Shown here piece after piece: positions 1-12,332 of a stretch of DNA of 64,000 bases; within the stretch, counting starts at the first letter, position 1, and each line of letters begins with the position of its first letter. Made by a program: the position numbers and the translations under genes. The DNA comes from Butyrivibrio sp. (GTDB taxonomy: Bacteria > Bacillota > Clostridia > Lachnospirales > Lachnospiraceae), in contig JAKVKH010000012.1 in NCBI GenBank assembly GCA_022486625.1, forward strand, positions 17,423 to 81,422, in the 5' to 3' direction. The notes beneath the pieces were generated by a model that was not told the DNA's origin, did not search any database, and was given only the letters and a program-made list of their open reading frames with translations.

Positions 1-483
1 ACAGAAAGTGAAGTAAACATTTATTTCACAGATAAACATATTCTGTTTGAGTTTGATTCGACGATTGTGGTATCAAGACTTCTTGAAGGTGAATATTTCA
101 ATATTGATCAGATGTTATCAAGTGATTATGAAACAAAGGTGACCATAAACCGCAGAGAGTTTCTGGAATGTATTGACCGTGCCACTCTTCTGGTAAAGGA
201 GGGCGACAAGAAGCCTGTCATCATTTCGATTGAAGAAGGTCAGATGGAACTGAAGATTAATTCCACTGTCGGCAGCATGGATGAAAAAGTGGATATTGAA
301 AAACAGGGAAAAGATTTAAAGATCGGATTCAATCCGAAATTCCTGATTGATGCTCTCAGAGTAATTGAGGATGAAACAGTTGATATTTATCTTGTAAATC
401 CGAAGGCACCATGCTTTATCAAGGATGCTGATGCTTCCTACATTTATCTGATTCTTCCTGTCAACTTTACAACTGTTGACTGA
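1..483 (+). CDS. dnaN: DNA polymerase III beta sliding clamp, 3' part
   Basis: The window opens inside this gene; frame 1 reads without a stop from base 1 to TGA at 481-483, giving the last 160 residues, roughly domains 2-3 of a clamp of about 370 residues. The stretch around DYETKVTINRREFLECIDRA and the C-terminal end (YLILPVNFTTVD) match the usual beta-clamp C terminus, where the final residues lie near the partner-binding pocket. The clamp encircles DNA and tethers the replicative polymerase. The S4 protein, recF and gyrB follow, the standard near-origin order in Firmicutes, which supports the call. The start lies outside the window. Confidence 0.95.
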   Translation, partial: TESEVNIYFTDKHILFEFDSTIVVSRLLEGEYFNIDQMLSSDYETKVTINRREFLECIDRATLLVKEGDKKPVIISIEEGQMELKINSTVGSMDEKVDIEKQGKDLKIGFNPKFLIDALRVIEDETVDIYLVNPKAPCFIKDADASYIYLILPVNFTTVD

Positions 484-529
484 AAAAAATGAATCATACC
501 GCATGTGATTACATGCAGACAGGAAAAAA

Positions 530-745
530 ATGAAAACAGTAAAACTTCGTGCAGATGATGAGTTTATCAAACTCGGTCAGGCACTGAAAAAAGCCGGCAT
601 GGAAGATTCCGGTGTGGATGCCAAGTACGACATTCAAAACGGGCTGGTGAAGGTAAATGGTGAAACAGATACCAGAAGAGGCAGAAAACTGGTTGATGGT
701 GACGTTGTGGAGTACAATGGGGAACAGGTTAAAATCGAAAAATGA
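530..745 (+). CDS. yaaA: S4-domain RNA-binding protein (YaaA type)
   Basis: This 71-residue protein is an almost bare S4 RNA-binding domain. The pattern FIKLGQALKKAGM, then VKVNGETDTRRGRKL and a C-terminal DGDVVEYNGEQVKI strand, is typical of the small S4 proteins found between dnaN and recF in Firmicutes. The family is thought to act in ribosome or RNA metabolism; its exact substrate is not evident here. Its TGA overlaps the recF start (ATGA at 742-745), so the two are translationally coupled. The ATG at 530 follows an AGGAAAAAA stretch. Confidence 0.9.
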   Translation: MKTVKLRADDEFIKLGQALKKAGMEDSGVDAKYDIQNGLVKVNGETDTRRGRKLVDGDVVEYNGEQVKIEK

Positions 746-1845
746 TCATCAAATCATTAGAACTTGCTGATTTCAGAAATTATGAAAAGCTGAAAATAGA
801 ATTCAGCAGTGGAACCAACATCCTCTATGGTGATAATGCTCAGGGCAAGACTAATATTCTGGAAGCAATCTTCCTCTCCGCGACAACAAAATCCCATAAG
901 GGAAGTAAAGACCGTGAAATCATACGGTTTGGTCAGGAAGAAGCACATATTCGTACAATTCTGGATAAGGACGGTGCAGAGTACCGTCTGGATATGCATT
1001 TGAGAAAAAGTAAATCTAAGGGCATTGCGATTGACGGGCAGAAAATAAAAAAAGCTGCCGATCTTGTCGGCAGGCTGAATGTCGTGTTTTTTTCTCCTGA
1101 AGATCTGGCCATCATAAAAAATGGTCCTTCTGAGAGGCGCAGATTCATGGATCTTGAGCTTTGTCAGCTGGATCAGTCTTATTTATACAATCTGACTCGT
1201 TATAACAAGATTATTGTACAGAGAAATAAGATGCTGAAAGACTTATATGACCATCCGGAATATAAGGTTGTTCTTGATGTTCAGGATAAGCAGCTGGCTG
1301 AGTATGGTGTTAAGGTAATTTCCATCAGGGAGAAGTTCATCAGTGACCTGAATGAGATTATCGGACCGATTCATTTGAAGCTTACAGGCGGAAAAGAACA
1401 TTTAAGTATTTACTACGAGCCAAATGTAAAGGCGGAAGAATTTGAGGAAAAGCTGAGGCGTTCCAGAGAAAAAGACATGTTTCTGAAACAGACTTCCATC
1501 GGACCTCATAAAGACGACTTTTCTTTTATTGTGGTTGGAGAACAGGGCGGAGATGGAATTGATATCAGAAAATATGGTTCGCAGGGTCAGCAGAGAACTG
1601 CTTCTCTCTCACTTAAGCTTTCTGAAATTGAAATTGTAAAAAAATCCAAAAAAGAAAATCCGGTTCTTCTTCTGGATGATGTTTTATCTGAACTGGACAG
1701 TAACAGACAGAATTATCTGCTTAATACAATCGGTGATATTCAGACAATCATTACATGTACAGGTCTGGATGAGTTTGTAAATAACAGGTTTGAAATAGAT
1801 AAGCTGTTTAAAGTGGTAAACGGCACAGTAACTGGTGAAAACTGA
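742..1845 (+). CDS. recF: DNA replication and repair protein RecF
   Basis: This is a 367-residue SMC-like ATPase that loads RecA at gaps with RecO and RecR. A Walker A loop (GDNAQGKT, residues 30-37) sits near the N terminus. A QGQQRTASLSLKL signature and the Walker B region PVLLLDDVLSELD lie near residues 285-320. The length matches the family (about 360-370). It overlaps the S4 gene by four bases and precedes gyrB, as expected near the origin. Nothing looks damaged. Confidence 0.96.
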   Translation: MIIKSLELADFRNYEKLKIEFSSGTNILYGDNAQGKTNILEAIFLSATTKSHKGSKDREIIRFGQEEAHIRTILDKDGAEYRLDMHLRKSKSKGIAIDGQKIKKAADLVGRLNVVFFSPEDLAIIKNGPSERRRFMDLELCQLDQSYLYNLTRYNKIIVQRNKMLKDLYDHPEYKVVLDVQDKQLAEYGVKVISIREKFISDLNEIIGPIHLKLTGGKEHLSIYYEPNVKAEEFEEKLRRSREKDMFLKQTSIGPHKDDFSFIVVGEQGGDGIDIRKYGSQGQQRTASLSLKLSEIEIVKKSKKENPVLLLDDVLSELDSNRQNYLLNTIGDIQTIITCTGLDEFVNNRFEIDKLFKVVNGTVTGEN

Positions 1846-1869
1846 TAGATGCTACAATGAGAAAAATTG

Positions 1870-3842
<1,973 letters not shown>

Positions 3843-3882
3843 TGATAAGTGAATCGTTCATGTTTGAATAAAGTGGGGAATT

Positions 3883-6564
3883 ATGGCTGATAATCAGAAT
3901 AATAATAACAATGGTGATGAAAACGGGCTCAGCGATGACGTTTTCGATGAAACTGCGACAGACAGAATACATGAAGTTGATCTGAAAAAAACAATGGAAA
4001 CTTCCTACATCGACTATGCAATGAGCGTTATTGCAGCCCGTGCACTTCCTGATGTAAGAGATGGACTTAAGCCGGTACAGAGACGAGTTCTCTTTTCCAT
4101 GATCGAACTGAATAACGGACCGGATAAGCCGCATCGTAAATGCGCACGTATCGTCGGTGATACCATGGGTAAATATCATCCGCATGGTGACAGCTCCATT
4201 TACGGAGCACTCGTAAATATGGCTCAGCCCTGGTCCATGAGATACTGTCTGGTAGACGGACACGGAAACTTCGGTTCTGTCGACGGCGATGGCCCGGCAG
4301 CAATGCGATACACAGAGGCCAGACTGTCAAAGATCTCCATGGAAATGACAGCAGATATCAATAAAGATACTGTTGATTTCATTCCGAACTTCGATGAAAC
4401 AGAAAAAGAACCGGTTGTACTGCCAAGCCGTTTTCCGAATCTTCTGGTAAACGGAACAACAGGTATTGCAGTCGGTATGGCTACCAATATTCCGCCGCAC
4501 AATCTGCGTGAAGTGATACAGGCAGTCAATAAAATGATTGATAACAAGATCCTTGAAGACAGGGAGACAGATATTGAAGAAATTCTTCCGATTATCAAGG
4601 CACCGGATTTCCCGACAGGCGGTATTATTTTGGGAACGAGGGGAGCCGAGGAAGCATACCGTACCGGAAGAGGAAAGGTCATCTGTCGTGGTGTGACTGC
4701 GATTGAGACCATGCCGAACGGCAAGAACAGAATTGTAATTTCAGAGCTTCCTTATCTGGTAAACAAGGCAACGCTGATTTCCAAAATTGCGGAGCTGGTA
4801 AAGCTTAAAAAGCTGGATGGAATCACTGCTCTTCGTGATGAATCTGACCGTGAAGGTATGAGAATCGTAATTGAGCTCAGACATGATATCAATCCTAATG
4901 TCATGCTCAATAAACTGTATAAACATACACAGTTGCAGGATTCCTTCGGAATCATTATGCTGTCACTGGTAAACAATGAACCTAAGATCTTAAGCCTTAC
5001 AGAGATGCTCCATTACTACATTGAGCATCAGGAAGAGGTTGTTACCAGAAGAACCAGATATGATCTTAATAAGGCAGAAGAACGTAATCATATCTTAGAG
5101 GGATTATTGATCGCTCTTGATAATATTGATGAAGTAATCAAAATTATCAGAGGCAGTGAAAATGTACAGATTGCCAAAGAACAGTTAATGGCAAGATTCG
5201 GGCTAAGTGATGCACAGTCTCAGGCAATTGTAGATATGAGACTTCGTACACTGACAGGTCTGGAAAGAGACAAGATTGAACAGGAACATGCAGATCTCCT
5301 GAAGAAAATTGAGGAATTAAAGGCAATTCTGGCAGATAAAAAATTATTACTCGGCGTTATTAAAACAGAGATATCCGTTATTGCGGATAAATACGGTGAT
5401 GACAGAAAGACCCAGATCGGACATGATGATTCGGAAATTGAAATGGAAGATCTGATTCCGAATGTCAATACAGTTATTGCCATGACAAATCTTGGTTACA
5501 TCAAGAGAATGTCAATTGATAATTTTAAAGCACAGAATCGTGGAGGTCACGGCATCAAGGGAATCGCCACAATTGATAATGATTATGTGGAAGATCTTCT
5601 GATGACCACAACACACAATTACCTGATGTTCTTTACCAATCAGGGACGTGTATACAGACTTAAAGCCTATCAGGTACCGGAAGGATCCAGAACATCCAGG
5701 GGAATTGCGATTGTTAATCTCCTGCAGCTGAATCCGGGAGAAAAAGTATCTGCTACTATTCCGATTAAGGAATTTGATCAGGGCAGAAATCTGTTTATGG
5801 TTACCAAAAAGGGAACCGTGAAAAAAACACCGATTGAAGAATTTGCAAATGTTCGTAAGAACGGTCTGACAGCAATCAACCTTAAGGAGGATGATGAGCT
5901 GATCGAGGTGAAGACGACCAATGAGAATTCTGAAATTTTCCTTGTGACAAAGAACGGAATGTGTATTCGTTTCAAGGAGACAGATGTCCGGGCAACAGGG
6001 CGTACATCTATGGGCGTTAGAGGTATGATGATCAGCGATCAGGATGAAATCATCGGTATGCAGCTCAATACGCAGGGTGATTCACTTCTCGTCGTATCTG
6101 AAAAAGGTTATGGCAAGCGCACAAAGCTGCAGGATTTCCATGTACAGCAGCGTGGCGGTAAGGGTGTCAAATGCTATAAGATCATGGAAAAGACAGGATA
6201 TGTGGTTGGTGTCAAGGCTGTCAGTGATGAACATGAAATTATGATGATTACAACAGCGGGAACGATCATACAGCTGCGTATGGCTGAAATATCCATTTAC
6301 AGCAGAATTACATCCGGTGTCAGGATGATCCACCTTGATGAAGATGTGACAGTTGCCAAGATTGCAAAGGTAAGAGAAAAGGTATCCAATGGAGATCAGG
6401 AATTTGATAACATTGAAGATGCCATGGAAGATATTCCGGATGAAAAGGAATCTGAAATGATGGATTCTGAAGAAGAAGCAGAAGAATATTTTGATGAAAC
6501 AGAAGTTTCAGATGAAGATGATTCTGAAAAGAATGATCCGGAAGGAAATTCAACAGAAGAATAA
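3883..6564 (+). CDS. gyrA: DNA gyrase subunit A
   Basis: This 893-residue subunit cuts and rejoins DNA. The catalytic tyrosine is Tyr143 in RYTEARL. The quinolone-resistance region reads [12 protein letters not shown]: Ser104 matches E. coli Ser83, and Gly108 stands where E. coli has Asp87. The C-terminal half carries the beta-pinwheel repeats, including a GyrA-box-like QRGGKGVK. The last 50 or so residues are strongly acidic (Asp/Glu-rich), which lengthens it over the usual 820-870. ATG 3883 follows a GGGGAA site. A strong terminator sits directly behind the stop. Confidence 0.97.
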   Translation: MADNQNNNNNGDENGLSDDVFDETATDRIHEVDLKKTMETSYIDYAMSVIAARALPDVRDGLKPVQRRVLFSMIELNNGPDKPHRKCARIVGDTMGKYHPHGDSSIYGALVNMAQPWSMRYCLVDGHGNFGSVDGDGPAAMRYTEARLSKISMEMTADINKDTVDFIPNFDETEKEPVVLPSRFPNLLVNGTTGIAVGMATNIPPHNLREVIQAVNKMIDNKILEDRETDIEEILPIIKAPDFPTGGIILGTRGAEEAYRTGRGKVICRGVTAIETMPNGKNRIVISELPYLVNKATLISKIAELVKLKKLDGITALRDESDREGMRIVIELRHDINPNVMLNKLYKHTQLQDSFGIIMLSLVNNEPKILSLTEMLHYYIEHQEEVVTRRTRYDLNKAEERNHILEGLLIALDNIDEVIKIIRGSENVQIAKEQLMARFGLSDAQSQAIVDMRLRTLTGLERDKIEQEHADLLKKIEELKAILADKKLLLGVIKTEISVIADKYGDDRKTQIGHDDSEIEMEDLIPNVNTVIAMTNLGYIKRMSIDNFKAQNRGGHGIKGIATIDNDYVEDLLMTTTHNYLMFFTNQGRVYRLKAYQVPEGSRTSRGIAIVNLLQLNPGEKVSATIPIKEFDQGRNLFMVTKKGTVKKTPIEEFANVRKNGLTAINLKEDDELIEVKTTNENSEIFLVTKNGMCIRFKETDVRATGRTSMGVRGMMISDQDEIIGMQLNTQGDSLLVVSEKGYGKRTKLQDFHVQQRGGKGVKCYKIMEKTGYVVGVKAVSDEHEIMMITTAGTIIQLRMAEISIYSRITSGVRMIHLDEDVTVAKIAKVREKVSNGDQEFDNIEDAMEDIPDEKESEMMDSEEEAEEYFDETEVSDEDDSEKNDPEGNSTEE

Positions 6565-6567
6565 GAT

Positions 6568-6602
6568 AAAAAGGGATGGTAATTGCAGTGCCATCCCTTT
6601 TT
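6568..6602 (+). terminator. Intrinsic terminator after gyrA
   Basis: AAAAAGGGATGG (6568-6579) pairs perfectly with CCATCCCTTTTT (6591-6602), a 12-bp stem with an 11-base loop and a terminal U run. It begins 4 bases after the gyrA stop and ends transcription of the recF-gyrBA block. An in-frame ATG at 6576 for the next gene lies inside the stem and is therefore not the start. Confidence 0.93.
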
Positions 6603-6650
6603 GATGATAATGCATGCATCAGACTTAATACGGGGAAATGGGAGGTTCAA

Positions 6651-8162
6651 ATGAATATCGCATTATTGGTTTCAGAACTTAATAATGACAGAATCAGCAG
6701 AATCTGTCAGGGCGCGGCATATGCTGCAGAAAAAAACAAAGTTACGCTTGTAGTTATCCCTGGTAAAAAGCTTCAAACGGGAAAAATAAGTGAAACAGAA
6801 TCATTATATGAGTATCAGTGCAATGTAAATTACGAATATGTCACAAAGGAAAGTTTTGATGCTGTTCTTGTGGATATTGATGAAATCGGGAAAAATCTTC
6901 TGATACTTCAGAAAGAAGCTTTTCTTGGAAGATTCAGAGAAATTTCATTGATGACCCTTACAGCAATGGAAGGTTTTCCGTGTGCGGTATCTTCAAAAGA
7001 AGCATCTTATGAACAGCAGGGATATGAAGCAGTTGAAAGAATTGTTTTTTTCCAGAAAACGCAGCTGATGGCACAGAAAACAGAAAAGGTACAGATCCCG
7101 CTTCAGACCATGCAGCCGGAAGAAGCAATTCATATCATTACAAAAACTTCACAGTCATTATTACAAAGCGATTCACAGTCAGTGGCAGAAAACAATCAGA
7201 TACTGCGTAAAGCAGAGTATATTGGTGTAAAAAATACGGCGATACTTCTGTATGAAGAAGAACAACAGCGTTTACCAGGCAGAAAGGTTTTATTGCCTGA
7301 ATACATTAATATCAGGGAAATGATTATTTCCGGGAAAAAGGCAGAAATCCGAAAAGAAGGAATACAGTCAAGAACCAGTGCATTCTTGCGAACATTGATG
7401 CAAAGTGGAATGAAAGATCATGTTTGGATTATGAAAAATCTTTTTCTGGAAGAAAATCAGCTGGGAATAATGGTCAGTGAAATGAACCCTCTGTTCATGA
7501 TACCGGAAGCGGATACGCTGCTGACAACAATTGTAACAGGTGCGATCAGAATATTCAGCAGGGAACAGAAAATTCTGTCAATGAAGAAGGAACTTCTGGA
7601 ATGTCAGGAAGAACTTGCAAGAGATGATTCCGTTCTGGATCATATAGGGGATCAGGATCAGATGACAGGGCGTCTTAACCGGAGAGGTTTTTTTGCGGCA
7701 GCCTATGATCGTCTTAAGCAGGAATTTCATGAAGGAACCTATGCAGTTGTTGCCTATGTGGATATTGATTCCATTAAGAATATTAATGATATCTATGGAC
7801 GTGAAGAGGGCGATTATTCGGTCAGAAAAGTATCTGATATACTGAACCTTGTGTTTGGCGAAAAATGTATCATCGGACGAATCAGAGGAGATGAATTTGC
7901 AATTCTTCTGGTTTCTTCGGAAGAAGGACGTGCAGAGGAGTTCCGGTCGGAAATGGGTCTTCAGAATACCAGACTGATGACAGATAATGAAAAGGCATAT
8001 ATGATTCACCTTCAGTTCTCCATATGTGAATTTGAGTACAGTGACAGTCTTTCGTTAAGAGAAATGCTGATGGAAACAGATAATAATCTTAAAAATATTA
8101 AAAAGCTGCAATTCGATACGGAGCTTGATGAGAGTGTCCTCAGAGACGCATCAGATAAATGA
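6651..8162 (+). CDS. GGDEF-domain protein with LacI-sensor-like N terminus
   Basis: The start at ATG 6651 is preceded by GGGAGG (6640-6645), giving 503 residues. The N terminus (MNIALLVSELNNDRISRI, then GAAYAAEKNKVTLVVIPG) resembles the first subdomain of LacI/periplasmic-binding sensor folds. A middle region of about 200 residues is unassigned. A GGDEF domain begins near residue 335, with YVDIDSIKNIND and a degenerate RGDEF signature at residues 412-416. No I-site (RxxD) is visible at the usual position, no EAL domain is present, and no transmembrane segment is obvious, so it is probably a cytosolic ligand-responsive diguanylate cyclase or a c-di-GMP-related sensor. Activity with RGDEF is uncertain. 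Confidence 0.8.
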   Translation: MNIALLVSELNNDRISRICQGAAYAAEKNKVTLVVIPGKKLQTGKISETESLYEYQCNVNYEYVTKESFDAVLVDIDEIGKNLLILQKEAFLGRFREISLMTLTAMEGFPCAVSSKEASYEQQGYEAVERIVFFQKTQLMAQKTEKVQIPLQTMQPEEAIHIITKTSQSLLQSDSQSVAENNQILRKAEYIGVKNTAILLYEEEQQRLPGRKVLLPEYINIREMIISGKKAEIRKEGIQSRTSAFLRTLMQSGMKDHVWIMKNLFLEENQLGIMVSEMNPLFMIPEADTLLTTIVTGAIRIFSREQKILSMKKELLECQEELARDDSVLDHIGDQDQMTGRLNRRGFFAAAYDRLKQEFHEGTYAVVAYVDIDSIKNINDIYGREEGDYSVRKVSDILNLVFGEKCIIGRIRGDEFAILLVSSEEGRAEEFRSEMGLQNTRLMTDNEKAYMIHLQFSICEFEYSDSLSLREMLMETDNNLKNIKKLQFDTELDESVLRDASDK

Positions 8163-8210
8163 CGAAATTAATCTGAACTTGAACTATTTTAGTCATTTTA
8201 ACAAAATCAA

Positions 8211-8239
8211 TTGACAAAAGTGTTTTGAAAAACTATACT
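8211..8239 (+). promoter_or_regulatory. Sigma-70 type promoter of the trp operon
   Basis: TTGACA (8211-8216) and TATACT (8234-8239) are separated by exactly 17 bases. Transcription would start near 8246, immediately upstream of the T-box leader. Confidence 0.88.
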
Positions 8240-8245
8240 TCATTC

Positions 8246-8566
8246 AAATAAAGCAATAAAGTATATGGAATAAACCATTGATCAGGAAGAGTACGTATGG
8301 ACATCATTTTCAGAGAGTCGCCGGCTGGTGTGAGGAGACAATGACGAAATACCGAATGGGCCTGAGAGGGCAGTCTGAAACCTTATGGGAGTAGGATCTG
8401 ACGGGAACCTGTACCGTTATCAGTCAGGTGCATATGTTGGTATGCAAAATGAGCGGATCATATATTAATATGATCAATGTGGGTGGTACCGCAGAAGCTC
8501 TTACACTTAAATGTAAGGCCTTTGTCCCAGTAATAGTATATTACTGAGGCAGAGGCTTTTTTTGTG
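8246..8566 (+). promoter_or_regulatory. T-box leader, tRNA-Trp responsive
   Basis: The leader carries the conserved T-box GGGTGGTACCGC (8481-8492). Stem I can be drawn: CAGG (8283-8286) pairs with CCTG (8361-8364), and above it AAGAGTA faces GAATGGG in the specifier loop. The triplet in the specifier position is TGG at 8357-8359, a tryptophan codon, which fits the trp genes downstream. CAGAGAG in stem I and GGTGTGAGG match conserved T-box parts. Uncharged tRNA-Trp should stabilise an antiterminator and prevent the terminator at 8518-8563. It fills most of the otherwise gene-free 8163-8591. Confidence 0.93.
8518..8563 (+). terminator. Regulated terminator of the T-box leader
   Basis: A long imperfect stem starts at GCC (8518-8520), includes AGTAATA pairing with TATTACT around a GTA turn, and closes at GGC (8554-8556), followed by seven T (8557-8563). 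It is the terminator alternative to the T-box antiterminator and lies just before trpD. Confidence 0.88.
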
Positions 8567-8591
8567 TGCATAAGCAGAAAAGGAGAGAAAA

Positions 8592-9617
8592 ATGATTAAA
8601 GAAGCGATCGGGGAAGTAATCAAAGGAAAAGATATGGATTATGATTCCATGAAGGAAGTTATGGGAGAAATGATGGACGGTACAGCAACGCAGGCGCAGA
8701 TGGCCAGCTTTCTGACAGCGCTTCGTATGAAAGGAGAAACCGTTACAGAGATTACCGCCTGTGCAACCGTTATGAGAGAAAAAGGTGTAAAAATCAATCC
8801 GGTCAAGGATGTGATGGAAATTGTCGGAACCGGCGGAGATGAAACCGGAACCTTCAATATATCAACAACATCGGCCTTCGTGGTGGCTGCAGCAGGAATA
8901 CCGGTTGCCAAGCATGGCAACAGAAGCGTTTCCTCCAAGAGCGGTGCTGCAGATGTACTTGAAAAGCTCGGTGTAAATATTACGATTGAGCCTGCGCAGA
9001 TGGAAGAAGTACTTAAAAAGACCGGAATCTGTTTTCTGTTCGCACAGAAATATCATTCTTCCATGAGATATGCGGCACCGGTCAGAAAAGAAATGGGCGC
9101 AAGAACCATTTTCAATATACTGGGACCTCTGGCAAACCCTGCAGGAGCCAAAATGCAGCTGATGGGTGTATATGATAAAAAGCTGGTAGAGCCGCTTGCA
9201 CAGGTACTGTCCAATCTGGGTGTAGTCAGAGGCGTTGCCGTCTGCGGATGTGACGGAATCGATGAAGTTACGCTTTCCGGACCGACACATGTATGCGAGA
9301 TCAGGAACGGATCATTAAATTCCTATGACATTACACCGGAACAGTTCGGTCTGACCAGATGTGAACTCAAGGATCTCGTAGGAGGAGACCCGGAGGAAAA
9401 TGCACAGATCACCAGAAATATCTTAAGCGGAAAAGAAAAAGGACCAAAGCGCGAAGTTGTCGTCATGAATGCGGCAGTAGCCATGTACCTTGGAATCGAC
9501 GGCGTATCCATCAGCGACTGCATCACGAAGGCGGAAGAGATTCTGGACAGTGGCAAGGCCTATGAGAAGCTGGAAGAACTGGTGAAGGCAACAAATTCCT
9601 ACGGAGAAAAGGCATGA
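8592..9617 (+). CDS. trpD: Anthranilate phosphoribosyltransferase
   Basis: TrpD transfers the phosphoribosyl group from PRPP to anthranilate, the second step of tryptophan synthesis. The 341-residue protein has the PRPP-binding GTGGDETGTFNIST and the KHGNRSVSSKSGAAD segment. GGAGAG precedes ATG 8592. It is the first gene of the operon; trpE and trpG, which make anthranilate, are absent here and must be elsewhere or missing. Its TGA overlaps the trpC start. Confidence 0.96.
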   Translation: MIKEAIGEVIKGKDMDYDSMKEVMGEMMDGTATQAQMASFLTALRMKGETVTEITACATVMREKGVKINPVKDVMEIVGTGGDETGTFNISTTSAFVVAAAGIPVAKHGNRSVSSKSGAADVLEKLGVNITIEPAQMEEVLKKTGICFLFAQKYHSSMRYAAPVRKEMGARTIFNILGPLANPAGAKMQLMGVYDKKLVEPLAQVLSNLGVVRGVAVCGCDGIDEVTLSGPTHVCEIRNGSLNSYDITPEQFGLTRCELKDLVGGDPEENAQITRNILSGKEKGPKREVVVMNAAVAMYLGIDGVSISDCITKAEEILDSGKAYEKLEELVKATNSYGEKA

Positions 9618-10423
9618 TTCTGGATAACCTGGTAGCAGCAACGGAAAAAAGAATACAAAAAGAGAAAGAAAGCTGTTCTCTTTCCGAAATGATGCAAATG
9701 GCAGAACAGAAGCAAAATGCAGATCCGTTTCGCTTCCGGAAAGCACTTTCAGGCCCCGGAATGCATCTGATCTGCGAGATCAAAAAAGCTTCTCCCTCAA
9801 AGGGACTGATTGCAGCGGAATTTCCTTATCTGGAAATTGCAAGGGAGTATGAGGAAGCAGGCGCAGATGCAATTTCCGTGCTGACAGAACCGGATTATTT
9901 TAAAGGTGATATCCGCTATTTGAAAGAAATCAGACAAAGCGGCGTGAAAACACCGCTTCTCCGGAAGGATTTTACGATCGATGAATACATGATCTATGAA
10001 GCATTTGTAAACGGAGCGGATTGCATACTGCTGATCTGTGCAATTTTAAATGATGAAAAGCTTGGAAAATATCTTTCAATTGCTGCTGATCTGGGACTGT
10101 CCGTGATTACGGAAGCACATGACGAAAAGGAAACGGAGCGGGCAGTAGATGCCGGTGCGAAAATCATCGGCGTCAATAACAGGAATCTGAAGGACTTTAC
10201 GGTGGATATGAATAACAGCATCCGGCTCAGAAAGCTGGTGCCGGAGGACAGAATTTTCGTTGCAGAAAGCGGAATCAGGACGCCGGAGGATGTGGAAAGG
10301 CTGCACGAAGCCGGTGTAAATGCAGTACTGATCGGAGAAACCATCATGCGTTCTTCGGACAGAAAGAAACAGATCAGGGAACTGCGAAGCGGCAGGACAG
10401 GACAGTACAGAAATGAGGGATAA
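9614..10423 (+). CDS. trpC: Indole-3-glycerol-phosphate synthase
   Basis: TrpC closes the indole ring. The 269-residue TIM barrel shows CEIKKASPSKG, LLRKDFTIDEY, IGVNNRNLKDF and FVAESGI, the usual substrate and catalytic segments. It overlaps trpD by four bases (ATGA at 9614-9617) and is followed directly by trpF, so expression is coupled. GGAGAAAAGG precedes the start. Confidence 0.96.
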   Translation: MILDNLVAATEKRIQKEKESCSLSEMMQMAEQKQNADPFRFRKALSGPGMHLICEIKKASPSKGLIAAEFPYLEIAREYEEAGADAISVLTEPDYFKGDIRYLKEIRQSGVKTPLLRKDFTIDEYMIYEAFVNGADCILLICAILNDEKLGKYLSIAADLGLSVITEAHDEKETERAVDAGAKIIGVNNRNLKDFTVDMNNSIRLRKLVPEDRIFVAESGIRTPEDVERLHEAGVNAVLIGETIMRSSDRKKQIRELRSGRTGQYRNEG

Positions 10424-10424
10424 A

Positions 10425-11087
10425 ATGGTTAAAATGAAGATCTGCGGACTGACAACAGAAGAAGACTGCGAAATCATGAACTGCTATCATCCGGATTACT
10501 GCGGATTTGTATTTGCCGGTAAAAAGCACAGACTGACAGATCAGAAGGCAGCATCGCTCAGAAATGTTCTTTCAAATACAATTCCGGCGGTCGGTGTGTT
10601 TGTGGATGAACCGATTGCACATATTGTGTCACTTTATACCGCCGGAATCATCCAGATCATACAGCTGCATGGCAGTGAAGATGAGGAGTATATACAAAAG
10701 CTCCGGGAAAAAATAAAACAGGCAAAGCCGGATAAAACCAGAAAGTACAAGGAATTCGGCGAAGAAATTCCGATTATCAAGGCGGTTAAGATCAGAACCG
10801 GAAAAGAAATTGAAAAAGCAGAGCAGCTTTCCTGCAGCATGCTGCTGCTGGATGCCTATGACAGCAGTATGGCAGGCGGAACCGGAAAGCAGATCGATCT
10901 GGGTCTGATTCCGAAAATGAACAAGCCATTTATTCTGGCAGGAGGTCTTAATGCGGACAACGTAACAGATGCGCTGACGCAGTCACGTCCGTATGCAGTG
11001 GATATCAGCAGCGGCGTGGAATCAGAGGGACATAAGGACTGGCATAAGATGGAGAAGCTGATGCTGGTTATGGAACAATACAGATAA
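10425..11087 (+). CDS. trpF: Phosphoribosylanthranilate isomerase
   Basis: TrpF performs the Amadori rearrangement between TrpD and TrpC. The barrel begins with MKICGL and carries a phosphate-binding LAGGLNADNV and AVDISSGVES near the C terminus. ATG 10425 (220 residues) follows AGGGA; an in-frame ATG at 10413, overlapping the end of trpC, would add four residues and cannot be excluded. A short insert rich in Lys and Glu around residues 90-110 (KLREKIKQAKPDKTRKYKEF) is longer than in most TrpF proteins. Confidence 0.93.
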   Translation: MVKMKICGLTTEEDCEIMNCYHPDYCGFVFAGKKHRLTDQKAASLRNVLSNTIPAVGVFVDEPIAHIVSLYTAGIIQIIQLHGSEDEEYIQKLREKIKQAKPDKTRKYKEFGEEIPIIKAVKIRTGKEIEKAEQLSCSMLLLDAYDSSMAGGTGKQIDLGLIPKMNKPFILAGGLNADNVTDALTQSRPYAVDISSGVESEGHKDWHKMEKLMLVMEQYR

Positions 11088-11123
11088 ATGTGCAGATAAA
11101 CAAAAGCGTGCATGGAGGATATG

Positions 11124-12311
11124 ATGGGAACAAAAGGAAGATTTGGAGAATATGGCGGACAGTACATACCGGAAACACTGATGAACGCCGTACAGGAACT
11201 GGAAGAAGCATATAATCATTATAAGGATGATCCACAGTTCAACAACGAACTGGATGAGCTTTTACGAAACTATGCAGGACGTCCGTCCATTCTGTATGAA
11301 GCAAAGAAAATGACCAGAGATCTGGGAGGTGCAAAGATTTATCTCAAGAGAGAAGACCTGAATCATACAGGATCACATAAGATCAACAATGTACTCGGTC
11401 AGGTGCTTCTGGCCAAGAAAATGGGCAAAACGAGAGTTATCGCGGAAACCGGCGCCGGACAGCATGGTGTTGCTACGGCAACTGTTGCTGCACTGATGGA
11501 TATGGAATGTGAAATATTCATGGGAAAAGTGGATACAGACCGTCAGGCACTCAATGTCTACCGTATGAAGCTGCTTGGTGCAAAGGTAAATTCCATTACC
11601 ACAGGCACCCAGACGCTTAAGGATGCAGTAAATGCAGCGATGCGCGAATGGACGAGCAGAATTGATGATACGCATTATGTACTCGGATCTGTCATGGGCC
11701 CGCATCCGTTCCCGACAATTGTCAGAGATTTTCAGAAGGTTATCGGCAAAGAGATCAAACAGCAGATTCTGGAAAAAGAGGGAAGACTTCCGGATGCAGT
11801 ACTGGCCTGTGTAGGCGGCGGCTCCAATGCAATGGGCGCTTTCTATGAATTCATTCCGGATACATCGGTTCAGCTGATCGGCTGTGAAGCCGCCGGCGAA
11901 GGAGCAGATACGCCGAGAACCGCAGCGACCATGGCAACCGGATCGCTCGGGATCTTTCATGGGATGAAATCTCTTTTCTGCCAGGACAGATACGGACAGA
12001 TTGCACCGGTATATTCCATCTCCGCAGGACTTGATTATCCGGGAATCGGACCTGAACATGCATATCTGGCGAAACAGGGAAGAGCAAAGTATGTACCGGT
12101 AACTGATGAAGAGGCGGTACAGGCATTTGAATATCTCTCACGCGAAGAAGGCATCATTCCGGCAATTGAAAGTGCACATGCAATTGCGTATGCCATGAAG
12201 CTGGCGCCCACCATGCGCAAGGATCAGATCATTGTAGTCAACGTCTCCGGCCGTGGAGATAAGGACGTGGCAGCAATTGCAAGATACAGAGGAGAAGATC
12301 TGCACGATTGA
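11124..12311 (+). CDS. trpB: Tryptophan synthase beta chain
   Basis: TrpB joins indole and serine with pyridoxal phosphate. The PLP lysine is Lys86 in HTGSHKINN, and the phosphate-binding loop is [10 protein letters not shown]. With GGAGG at 11114-11118 the best start is ATG 11124 (395 residues, [12 protein letters not shown]); ATGs at 11112 and 11121 are in frame but overlap or crowd the ribosome binding site. It is a standard TrpB1 length and pairs with TrpA downstream. Confidence 0.96.
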   Translation: MGTKGRFGEYGGQYIPETLMNAVQELEEAYNHYKDDPQFNNELDELLRNYAGRPSILYEAKKMTRDLGGAKIYLKREDLNHTGSHKINNVLGQVLLAKKMGKTRVIAETGAGQHGVATATVAALMDMECEIFMGKVDTDRQALNVYRMKLLGAKVNSITTGTQTLKDAVNAAMREWTSRIDDTHYVLGSVMGPHPFPTIVRDFQKVIGKEIKQQILEKEGRLPDAVLACVGGGSNAMGAFYEFIPDTSVQLIGCEAAGEGADTPRTAATMATGSLGIFHGMKSLFCQDRYGQIAPVYSISAGLDYPGIGPEHAYLAKQGRAKYVPVTDEEAVQAFEYLSREEGIIPAIESAHAIAYAMKLAPTMRKDQIIVVNVSGRGDKDVAAIARYRGEDLHD

Positions 12312-12332
12312 AAAAGCAGCGTATGATAAGAT

